Below, piece by piece: positions 1 through 5,305 of a stretch of 5,676 bases of DNA. The stretch spans positions 1 through 5,676 of the forward strand of contig DFIE01000068.1 in assembly GCA_002372735.1 (NCBI GenBank), read 5' to 3'. The stretch comes from Clostridiales bacterium UBA3705 (GTDB lineage: Bacteria > Bacillota_A > Clostridia > Oscillospirales > Oscillospiraceae). The stretch's first letter is position 1, and each line of letters begins with the position of its first letter. Position numbers and translations under genes: made by a program. The notes under the pieces were generated by a model, which did not search any database, was not told where the DNA came from, and was given only the letters and a program-made list of their open reading frames with translations.

Positions 1-452
1 ATAACGTCATCTTCGCCTGGCCGGACTTGGCAGAGCTGGCCAAGGCCGACCTGGACCAGGCCAGGATCCGGCTGATGGACATTCTGTCCAACTACAGCGC
101 CTTCACCCACACCGAGACCATCCTTGTTCTGGACGCCTATAAGGTGAAGGGCGGCACCGGCCAGCGCTTTGATTACCACGGCATTCGCGTAGTATATACC
201 AAGGAGAACGAAACCGGCGACGCGTATATTGAGCGCTTTGTCCATGACATCGGCAAGAACGAGCAGGTCCGGGTGGTCACCTCTGACGCGCTGATTCAGG
301 TCTCCGCCCTGCGTTCCGGCGTGCTGCGGATGTCCGCAGCGGAGTTTGGCCGACAGATCGACGAGATTTACGGAGACATTGACCGCTACCTCGCCACACT
401 CCACCGCCAGCGGATGGGCAGTGTGGGTGAGAATCTGCTCCCCGGTGAATAG
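1..452 (+). CDS. yacP: YacP/Rae1-like NYN-domain endoribonuclease (5' end missing)
   Basis: The reading frame is open from base 3, before any plausible start, and begins with residues NVIFAWPDL. This matches the point in YacP proteins just after the N-terminal strand that ends in DGYNVI, so a short N-terminal piece lies outside the window. About 149 residues are visible; the B. subtilis protein has about 170. A TTG at 27 falls inside the conserved first helix and is not the start. Visible hallmarks are LVLDAYKVKGG, the acidic residue in ETGDAYIE (codon 219-221) and VVTSDALIQ (Asp codon 285-287). These are consistent with the acidic metal site of the NYN/PIN fold; the first acidic residue would be in the missing part. 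In B. subtilis YacP is Rae1, an RNase that enters the ribosomal A site and cleaves mRNA during translation; that role is transferred here by homology. The stop is 19 bp before the HAD gene, suggesting cotranscription. Confidence 0.88.
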   Translation, partial: NVIFAWPDLAELAKADLDQARIRLMDILSNYSAFTHTETILVLDAYKVKGGTGQRFDYHGIRVVYTKENETGDAYIERFVHDIGKNEQVRVVTSDALIQVSALRSGVLRMSAAEFGRQIDEIYGDIDRYLATLHRQRMGSVGENLLPGE

Positions 453-471
453 AACAGAAAGAGATAACCCT

Positions 472-1326
472 ATGAATGACTTTTCCAAATATCTTTTGGT
501 ATCCGACTTTGACCGCACCCTGACCGATCGAGACAGCCGAATCCCCGCCCGCAATATCCGGGCCATCCTGGACTTTCAGCGCCGGGGCGGCCTGTTTACC
601 CTGGGCACCGGTCGCAGTGTGCCCATGTATGCAGCCCAACGGGATCTGGTCCCGGTCAACGCCCCGCTGATTCTCTACAACGGAGCAGCACTATACGATT
701 TGGCTTCCGATCAGCTGACAGATCTGCATTTGCTGGAGCAGCCTGACCAAATACTGGAGTTTGTGACCACCGAGTTTCCCGACCTGTGGGTGGAGATTCA
801 GGGCAGGGACTATCATTATGTTCTGGGTGACAACCCTACCCGGGACCGGTTTTACAGGACCAACCACGCTGCCTGTGCTCCCTTTACCCTGGACCGGCTG
901 CCGGAGCCGGTTATCAAAATTGCGGTATACGGCACCTTTTACAACGACACGGTAGCCCAGTTTTTCCAGGCCACCGAGGAAGAGCTGACCCTTTTGAACC
1001 GGGCGGCAGCCCGCATTGCCCAGGTCTTCCCCCACCTGGTGGTGGACCGGTCCGCCCCCAGAATTTTGGATCTGCAGCACAAATCCGTATCTAAAGGCAG
1101 AGCCGCCCGGGCCCTGGCAAAGCGCCTGGGCAAGACGCTTGTATGCGTGGGGGATGCTGCCAACGACCTGACTATGCTGGAACAGGCGGATTTGGCCTTT
1201 GTCCCCGCAGACTGCGCTCCCGAAATTGCCCGGCTGGGCTTCCCCCAGGTGTGCCCCTGCGGCGAGGGTGCTGTGGCCGGGGTCATAGAAGCTTTGGAGA
1301 AAGGAGTCACAAATGGAACAGCATAA
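472..1326 (+). CDS. Cof-type HAD-superfamily phosphatase
   Basis: This 284-residue cytoplasmic protein carries all four HAD motifs: motif I DFDRTLTD (nucleophile Asp12, acid/base Asp14), motif II LGTGRS (Thr46), motif III Lys208 in VSKGRA, and motif IV VGDAANDL (Asp228, Asp232). The large insertion between motifs II and III is the C2-type cap typical of the Cof/YidA branch, which dephosphorylates sugar phosphates, flavin or PLP precursors and similar small metabolites. The substrate cannot be told from sequence. Motif I has Arg where many family members have Gly (DxDGT). The frame is open upstream to 346, but that stretch overlaps yacP. The ATG at 472 starts right before the first beta strand and has an AAAGAG sequence 8 bp upstream, a modest ribosome binding site. 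The last 14 bp overlap the next gene, so the two are probably translationally coupled. Confidence 0.9.
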   Translation: MNDFSKYLLVSDFDRTLTDRDSRIPARNIRAILDFQRRGGLFTLGTGRSVPMYAAQRDLVPVNAPLILYNGAALYDLASDQLTDLHLLEQPDQILEFVTTEFPDLWVEIQGRDYHYVLGDNPTRDRFYRTNHAACAPFTLDRLPEPVIKIAVYGTFYNDTVAQFFQATEEELTLLNRAAARIAQVFPHLVVDRSAPRILDLQHKSVSKGRAARALAKRLGKTLVCVGDAANDLTMLEQADLAFVPADCAPEIARLGFPQVCPCGEGAVAGVIEALEKGVTNGTA

Positions 1327-1891
1327 GTTTTACGCCTTGATCTCCCGGATGCGGTATATCACCCGCTGGGGACTGATGCGCAACACCTTTTCCGAAAACA
1401 TTGCCGAGCACAGCCATATGGTGGCGGTGCTGGCCCACAGTCTTGCCTTGATCCGTCGGGACATCCTGGGCCTGGAGGCAAACCCCGAGCGGTGCGCCAC
1501 GGCCGCCCTGTACCACGATGCCTCCGAGATTCTCACCGGCGACCTGCCCACGCCCATCAAGTACTACAATCCTGAAATTAAGGCCGCCTATAAGCAGGTG
1601 GAGTGGGTCAGCGGGCAGAAGCTTCTGGGAATGCTGCCAAAGGAGCTCCGCGGCGAGATGGCTCCCTTCCTGTTTGAAAATGACCCCGCCAGCGTCACCA
1701 TCGTCAAAGCTGCGGACAAGCTCTCAGCATATATCAAGTGTGTAGAGGAGTTAAAGGCCGGTAACCAGGAATTTGAATCTGCCGCCCGACAGACCCGCGC
1801 CGCGCTGGAACAGATGCACCTGCCGGAGCTGGACTGGTTTATGGAGCACTGTCTGGACAGCTTCCAGCTGAATCTGGACGAGCTGGAGTAG
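1313..1891 (+). CDS. yfbR: YfbR-like HD-domain 5'-deoxynucleotidase
   Basis: This 192-residue protein aligns by eye almost without gaps to E. coli YfbR (199 residues), a metal-dependent HD phosphohydrolase that converts deoxynucleoside 5'-monophosphates to deoxynucleosides and phosphate. The key positions keep the E. coli numbering at the N-terminus: Arg18-Trp19 in the substrate-selecting RWGLMRN segment, His33 in AEHS, His68-Asp69 and Glu72 in YHDASE, and Asp77 in GDLPTPIKYY. The last metal ligand is Asp135 in KAADKLSAY. The C-terminal FQLNLDELE also resembles the E. coli tail. The ATG at 1313 has AAAGGAG (1300-1306) 6 bp upstream, inside the end of the HAD gene. The likely role is trimming the dNMP pool or nucleotide salvage; the HAD neighbour might share a metabolite, which is inference. 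Confidence 0.93.
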   Translation: MEQHKFYALISRMRYITRWGLMRNTFSENIAEHSHMVAVLAHSLALIRRDILGLEANPERCATAALYHDASEILTGDLPTPIKYYNPEIKAAYKQVEWVSGQKLLGMLPKELRGEMAPFLFENDPASVTIVKAADKLSAYIKCVEELKAGNQEFESAARQTRAALEQMHLPELDWFMEHCLDSFQLNLDELE

Positions 1892-1894
1892 AAG

Positions 1895-2635
1895 ATGGAA
1901 AACACCCTATTGCGCCGGATGGAGGATCTGGCCCGGCGCTGTGACCGGAGCAATGTGCTCACCCACTCCCACTTTCTGGTACCTGCGGAGCAAGCACAGG
2001 TGCTCACCTGGCACCGGCAGGGCGGATTGCCGCCCCTGGTGCTCCACGGCGGGCACGAGGATTGCGAGCGGAAGGTCGCCTTCTTTCTGCCGGACTACCT
2101 ATCCCCGGCTGACTTTGACCCCTGCGAAGAGCTCTCTGCCCTGGCGCTGCAAGCCAGCTTCGGCACCCCGGGTCACCGGGATTATCTGGGTGCTCTGCTC
2201 GGCTTAGGGGTCCAACGGGAGTTTGTGGGGGATCTTTGGGTCAAGGACGATACCGCCTGGGTCTTCTGTCTGCCCTCAGTGGCAGGCCGGCTGGCGGAGC
2301 TGACCCAGGCCGGGCGGATCACCGTCCGGGCCAGGCCTGTGGCGCCGGAGCAGGTCCCCTCAGTGCTCCGCGACGGCACCCAGGTGCGGTTCACCCTGGC
2401 AAGTCCCCGGTTTGACGCGGCGCTGGGCTCCCTGTTTCGCCTGTCCAGAACTGCCGCGGCACGACTGATTGCGGCGGGGGCTGCCTCGCTGAACGGTCTG
2501 CCCTGTCTCAAGGCGGATGCCCCGGTAGCAGAGGGAGACGTTCTCTCCCTGCGAGGATACGGCAAGGGCCGGTTGCTGGAGCTGGGCGGCAGCTCCAGAA
2601 AGGGCCGTATCTTTGTCACGGCTCTGCGCTATTGA
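1895..2635 (+). CDS. ylmH: YlmH-family S4-domain RNA-binding protein
   Basis: This 246-residue cytoplasmic protein has the two-part YlmH architecture. Residues 1-150 form the conserved N-terminal region with its hallmark segment HRDYLGALLGLGVQRE (94-109) followed by FVGDLWV. Residues about 172-230 form an S4 RNA-binding domain (SPRFDAALGSLFRLS, then AAGAASLNGLPC and EGDVLSLRGYGKGRL). In B. subtilis, YlmH has been linked to ribosome-associated quality control on large subunits carrying peptidyl-tRNA, and the gene usually sits in the sepF/divIVA cluster. Here it is detached from that cluster and follows yfbR by 3 bp. A GGAG sequence (1885-1888) inside the end of yfbR serves as ribosome binding site 6 bp before the ATG. 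The frame ends just before a strong hairpin, so it is probably the last gene of the first operon. Confidence 0.9.
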   Translation: MENTLLRRMEDLARRCDRSNVLTHSHFLVPAEQAQVLTWHRQGGLPPLVLHGGHEDCERKVAFFLPDYLSPADFDPCEELSALALQASFGTPGHRDYLGALLGLGVQREFVGDLWVKDDTAWVFCLPSVAGRLAELTQAGRITVRARPVAPEQVPSVLRDGTQVRFTLASPRFDAALGSLFRLSRTAAARLIAAGAASLNGLPCLKADAPVAEGDVLSLRGYGKGRLLELGGSSRKGRIFVTALRY

Positions 2636-2650
2636 CCCTGTCATGTGTAT

Positions 2651-2687
2651 CCCCCCTCTGGCATATACTCTGCCAGAGGGGGGATTT
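2651..2687 (+). terminator. Hairpin terminator overlapping the RBS of the next gene
   Basis: CCCCCCTCTGGCA (2651-2663) and TGCCAGAGGGGGG (2671-2683) form a perfect 13-bp stem with a 7-nt loop, followed by ATTTT. It lies 15 bp after the ylmH stop, so it can end the first operon, although the T-run is short. The 3' arm contains AGAGGGGGG (2675-2683), the only Shine-Dalgarno-like sequence for the ATG at 2690, 6 bp away. A read-through transcript would therefore bury this ribosome binding site in the stem. The structure is seen directly; its use as terminator, translational lock or both is inference. Confidence 0.75.
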
Positions 2688-2689
2688 TC

Positions 2690-3520
2690 ATGAAGCTGAA
2701 GCATCGGCTTGCGGCAGCCACTGCAGGCCTTCTGCTGTTTGGCCTGCTGGGCCTTTTGACCGTGTCCGTCAGCCGCCGCCAAGCGGTGGAGACCGGGTCC
2801 TGGGGGTTGTCCTTTCAAACTGAGGGCCAGACGCCGGTGGGCTCCGCCAGCCGGGAGGAGCTGGCAGCGTATCAGGCGGCCTATGCCGGTGACCCAACCC
2901 AGCAGACGCTTTACCTGACCTTTGACGCCGGCTATGAAAACGGCCACACTGCCTCCATCCTTGACACATTAAAAAAGCACCACGTTCCCGCTGCCTTCTT
3001 TGTGGTGGGCAGCTTTGTGGAGCAAAACCCGGAGCTGGTACAGAGGATGGTACAGGAGGGGCACCTGGTGGGCAACCACACCTATCACCATTACGATATG
3101 TCCAAAATTTCCGACCCGGACACCTTTGCATCTGAACTATCCACCCTGGAGACTGCGTACACTCAGGCCACAGGGATGCCCATGGAGAAATATTACCGTC
3201 CGCCCCAGGGGATTTACAGCACTGAGAATCTGGCTATGGCCCAGTCCCTGGGCTATAAAACCGTGTTTTGGAGCCTGGCCTATGTGGACTGGTACCAGGA
3301 CAAACAGCCCACCCGAGAGGAAGCCTTTGCCAAGCTTCTGCCCCGTATCCACAATGGGGCGGTAATCCTGCTGCACTCCACCTCCGCCACCAACGACGAG
3401 ATTCTGGATGAGCTGCTGGTCCGCTGGGAGCAGATGGGCTATCGCTTTGCCCGGTTGGATACGCTGTTTTCCGCCCCTGAGACAGGAACCATCCCGCCTG
3501 AATCGCATACTATGGACTGA
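2690..3520 (+). CDS. pdaA: PdaA-type polysaccharide deacetylase (delta-lactam biosynthesis, spore cortex)
   Basis: This 276-residue exported protein starts with a basic stretch (KLKHR) and a hydrophobic segment (about 7-27), a signal peptide or N-terminal anchor without a lipobox. The NodB-type deacetylase domain covers about 72-262. Its motifs are TFDAGYEN (77-84, catalytic Asp79), NHTYHH (metal ligands His130 and His134), RPPQGIYS (Arg170), FWSLAYVDW (Asp200) and ILLHS (His229). The TFDxGYEN and VDW signatures match B. subtilis PdaA (263 residues), which removes the acetyl group from muramic acid residues so that muramic delta-lactam can form in the spore cortex. The second Asp of the usual TFDDG is Ala80 here, Asn in B. 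subtilis. The ATG at 2690 was chosen over an in-frame GTG at 2645, because the added 15 residues would be translated hairpin sequence placed before the signal peptide. SigG control is expected from B. subtilis, but I could not find a convincing promoter. Confidence 0.9.
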   Translation: MKLKHRLAAATAGLLLFGLLGLLTVSVSRRQAVETGSWGLSFQTEGQTPVGSASREELAAYQAAYAGDPTQQTLYLTFDAGYENGHTASILDTLKKHHVPAAFFVVGSFVEQNPELVQRMVQEGHLVGNHTYHHYDMSKISDPDTFASELSTLETAYTQATGMPMEKYYRPPQGIYSTENLAMAQSLGYKTVFWSLAYVDWYQDKQPTREEAFAKLLPRIHNGAVILLHSTSATNDEILDELLVRWEQMGYRFARLDTLFSAPETGTIPPESHTMD

Positions 3521-3550
3521 GCGCACCCGACAGGCCCTTTGCCGGGGCGC
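3521..3550 (+). other. Possible intergenic mRNA hairpin
   Basis: Directly after the pdaA stop, GCGCACCCG (3521-3529) can pair with CGGGGCGC (3543-3550) as an 8-bp GC-rich stem with one bulged A and a 13-nt loop. No T-run follows, so it is not an intrinsic terminator. It might shield the end of pdaA mRNA or set the ratio between the two genes, but in GC-rich DNA it could also be chance. Confidence 0.35.
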
Positions 3551-3578
3551 CCGGAATCCATTTCAGGAGGTACGGATC

Positions 3579-3719
3579 ATGTATCATCGTAATGTCTTCG
3601 GCGGCAACAGCTGGTGGATCATCCTGATCATCCTGCTGATTCTCTTCGGTTACGGCGACAACGGCTGCGGCTGTGATAACGACTGCGGCTGCGGCTGCAA
3701 CAACGGCTGCGGCTGCTAA
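3579..3719 (+). CDS. 46-residue hydrophobic, Cys-repeat small protein
   Basis: A perfect AGGAGG (3565-3570) sits 8 bp before the ATG, and a textbook terminator starts 17 bp after the stop, which together argue for a real gene. The protein has three parts: a short polar head (MYHRNVFGGNS), a very hydrophobic run of about 12 residues (WWIILIILLILF, 12-23), and a tail made of three copies of [DN]N[GD]CGC, the second extended by GC. All seven cysteines (30, 32, 36, 38, 40, 44, 46) lie in the last 17 residues, and the chain ends in Cys. The hydrophobic segment is short for a full membrane span. The layout recalls the tiny YjcZ-type sporulation proteins and Cys-rich spore-surface proteins of Firmicutes, but I cannot assign it to a family. 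The tail could bind metal or cross-link by disulfides. It lies 58 bp after pdaA and is possibly cotranscribed with it. Confidence 0.82.
   Translation: MYHRNVFGGNSWWIILIILLILFGYGDNGCGCDNDCGCGCNNGCGC
3657..3716 (+). repeat. Three in-frame 18-bp repeats encoding [DN]N[GD]CGC
   Basis: Units 3657-3674, 3675-3692 and 3699-3716 encode DNGCGC, DNDCGC and NNGCGC; a 6-bp GGCTGC insert (3693-3698, Gly-Cys) separates the second from the third. The similarity at the DNA level suggests growth by local duplication or slippage of a GGCTGC core. It is part of the coding sequence, not an independent element. Confidence 0.75.
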
Positions 3720-3735
3720 TTCACGATTGATTCTC

Positions 3736-3764
3736 GGGCTGCCCTTTGGGCAGCCCCTTTTATT
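3736..3764 (+). terminator. Rho-independent terminator
   Basis: GGGCTGCCC (3736-3744) and GGGCAGCCC (3748-3756) form a perfect 9-bp GC-rich stem with a TTT loop, followed by CTTTTATT. It lies 17 bp after the Cys-repeat gene, ends the pdaA-side transcription unit and insulates the plsY promoter downstream. Confidence 0.92.
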
Positions 3765-3807
3765 GTGCAATCTTTTCTCTGTTATGAAATTGCCTCGCAA
3801 AAAAGTA

Positions 3808-3836
3808 TTGGCATTTTTGCCCAACTGTGCTATCAT
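3808..3836 (+). promoter_or_regulatory. SigA-type promoter for plsY-dapF-dapL
   Basis: The -35 box TTGGCA (3808-3813, 5 of 6 to TTGACA) and -10 box TATCAT (3831-3836, 5 of 6 to TATAAT) are exactly 17 bp apart, and TGC just before the -10 adds an extended -10 motif. The predicted start of transcription, about 3843, gives a leader of under 20 nt that begins almost at the AAGGAGG ribosome binding site. The AT-rich stretch with an A-run (3799-3804) upstream could act as an UP element. The -35 box and spacer also form an imperfect inverted repeat: TTGGCA, then TGCCCAA at 3818-3824. Confidence 0.8.
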
Positions 3837-3860
3837 TACCCAAAAAAGGAGGCGAGGCTG

Positions 3861-4511
3861 ATGCAGTGGGTATACTGTGCCCTGCTGGGTTATGCCATCG
3901 GTGCCGTCAACCCGGCATGGATTTTCGGCAAACTCCATGGCGGTGATATCCGCACCATGGGTTCCGGCAATGCAGGAGCATCCAACGTACTGATTGTTTA
4001 CGGCAAGGTGTTCGGGGTGCTCTGCGCGCTGCTGGACATTGGCAAGGCCTGGCTGGCAATCCGGCTGGCCAACCGCCTTTGGCCCGACTTCTCCCCCGCC
4101 CTGGCCCTTACGGGCAGCTGCTGCGTGCTGGGGCATATATTCCCCTTTTATATGGGCTTTCGGGGTGGAAAGGGGCTTGCGTGCCTTGGCGGTATGATTC
4201 TGGCATGGAACTGGAGGCTGTTTCTCCTTCTTCTGGGCTGTGAGATTCTCCTGGCCCTGGTGACAGACTATATCTGCGTGGTCCCGATTACGGTGAGCAT
4301 CGTCTTTCCGGTGTTGTACTGGCGGCTCGGCGGGGATCCCATGGGGCTGATCCCCCTGGGCTGCATGACCTTGGCAGTACTTTACAAGCATGTGGAAAAT
4401 CTACAGCGCATTCGCGCCGGCACAGAGATGCGTCTACGCTATCTTTGGCGGCCGGAACAGGAAATGGCCCGGATGGGGGTACATGCAAACCCACAGGAGG
4501 ACAAAAAATGA
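3861..4511 (+). CDS. plsY: PlsY-family acyl-phosphate:glycerol-3-phosphate acyltransferase, divergent
   Basis: This 216-residue polytopic membrane protein belongs to the PlsY family, which moves an acyl group from acyl-phosphate to glycerol-3-phosphate to make lysophosphatidic acid, the first step of phospholipid synthesis. The three family motifs are visible: MGSGNAGASN (33-42), GHIFPFYMGFRGGKG (91-105) and HVENLQRIRAGTE (177-189), separated by hydrophobic segments. Several usually constant positions differ. The first loop reads GAVNPAW rather than GSIPFG. Ile45 stands where I recall the consensus TNVLR has Arg. TDYICVVP (135-142) replaces the usual RYVSLAS-like stretch. It may be a paralogue with altered activity rather than the housekeeping enzyme. 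The ATG at 3861 has AAGGAGG (3846-3852) 8 bp upstream; the open frame from 3765 runs through the promoter and is ignored. The stop overlaps the dapF start by 4 bp (ATGA), indicating coupled translation. Confidence 0.85.
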   Translation: MQWVYCALLGYAIGAVNPAWIFGKLHGGDIRTMGSGNAGASNVLIVYGKVFGVLCALLDIGKAWLAIRLANRLWPDFSPALALTGSCCVLGHIFPFYMGFRGGKGLACLGGMILAWNWRLFLLLLGCEILLALVTDYICVVPITVSIVFPVLYWRLGGDPMGLIPLGCMTLAVLYKHVENLQRIRAGTEMRLRYLWRPEQEMARMGVHANPQEDKK

Positions 4512-5305
4512 AATTCACAAAAATGCAGGGGCTGGGCAACGACTATCTTTACTGTCCGGCAGGCCATCTGCCGTCAAGCGCCGCATCCCTGTCACGCCGG
4601 CTGTCTGACCGGCACTTTGGCGTGGGCTCTGACGGAATGATCTGGATTCTGCCCTCCCAGCGCGCTGACTTTGCCATGCGGATCTTCAACGCTGATGGCA
4701 GCGAGGCAAATATGTGCGGCAACGGCATCCGCTGCGTAGGCAAATACGTCTATGACAAGGGCCTCACCCAAAAGACCGTTTTGCAAATCGAAACCCTATG
4801 CGGCATCAAAACCCTCCGCCTGCTTGTGGCCGGCGGCGCAGTGCAAGCCGTCAGCGTAGAGATGGGCACCGCCCTGGTTGGCGCCCCGGCAGAGCTGGCA
4901 CTTGGCCCGGATCGGCTGGTCTGTATCCCGGTGGATATGGGCAATCCCCACGCTGTGTTCTTTGTTCCGGAGCCTGATGCAGTGCAAGCCTTTGGCCCCC
5001 TGGTGCAGAAGCACCCATCATTTCCTGACGGCGTCAACGCGGAGTTTGTCCGCCTGACAGGCCCTCAGCGTCTGCGTATGCGGGTCTGGGAGCGGGGCAG
5101 CGGCATAACCATGGCCTGCGGTACCGGGGCCTGTGCCGCCGCAAGCGCCGCTGTGGCCGCAGGACACTGCGTGCCGGATATCCCCATCACAGTGGAGTTG
5201 GACGGAGGATGTCTGGAAATATTGGTGCGGCAGGACTTTTCTGTCACGATGACAGGCCCTGCAGCCTTTGTATTTGAAGGAGAGACAGACGATGAAGTTG
5301 AATGA
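4508..5305 (+). CDS. dapF: Diaminopimelate epimerase
   Basis: This 265-residue cytoplasmic enzyme interconverts LL- and meso-diaminopimelate with a cofactor-free two-cysteine mechanism, supplying meso-DAP for peptidoglycan and lysine. Both catalytic cysteines are present in their signatures: Cys70 in NMCGNGIRC and Cys204 in MACGTGAC. Substrate-binding segments are also intact: KMQGLGNDY (5-13), FGVGSDG (37-43), FNADGSEA (60-67), DMGNPHAV (143-150) and VWERGSG (193-199). The length fits the family. The two halves are the usual mirrored epimerase lobes. The ATG at 4508 has AGGAGG (4495-4500) 7 bp before it, and GLGNDY follows in the expected place, so the longer open frame from 4445 inside plsY is rejected. 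The gene overlaps plsY by 4 bp and dapL by 14 bp. Confidence 0.97.
   Translation: MKFTKMQGLGNDYLYCPAGHLPSSAASLSRRLSDRHFGVGSDGMIWILPSQRADFAMRIFNADGSEANMCGNGIRCVGKYVYDKGLTQKTVLQIETLCGIKTLRLLVAGGAVQAVSVEMGTALVGAPAELALGPDRLVCIPVDMGNPHAVFFVPEPDAVQAFGPLVQKHPSFPDGVNAEFVRLTGPQRLRMRVWERGSGITMACGTGACAAASAAVAAGHCVPDIPITVELDGGCLEILVRQDFSVTMTGPAAFVFEGETDDEVE

Noticed and set aside
277..639. Minus-strand open frames over the yacP and HAD genes, and similar ones across the window
   Set aside because: They are shadows of GC-rich coding DNA. The opposite frames encode clear conserved families.
2632..2669. TTGACC (2632-2637) with TATACT (2664-2669) as a promoter for pdaA
   Set aside because: The spacing is 26 bp, far from the 16-18 bp a SigA promoter needs.
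2645..2689. In-frame GTG start for pdaA, adding 15 residues
   Set aside because: The extension translates the hairpin, has no ribosome binding site, and would put a polar, Pro/Gly-rich stretch ahead of a normal signal peptide.
3506..3512. CATACTA, a perfect match to the SigF/SigG -10 consensus, at the end of pdaA
   Set aside because: No fitting -35 (GNATA-like) lies 17-18 bp upstream, and a 7-bp match alone is weak. It stays a possible promoter for the small protein only if a start near 3520 is mapped.
3657..3716. Regular GGCTGC repeats as a CRISPR-like or intergenic tandem array
   Set aside because: The repeats are in frame within a small gene with a good start signal, have no spacers, and are too short for CRISPR.
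3762..3771. ATTGTGCAAT near-palindrome after the terminator
   Set aside because: It has only 4-bp arms, overlaps the terminator tail, and has no second copy.
3510..4391. Long open frame of 293 codons on the minus strand, with an Ala/Val-rich run
   Set aside because: It is antisense to the Cys-repeat gene, terminator, promoter and plsY. The Ala/Val run is just the complement of the GGCTGC repeats, and it has no recognisable domain.
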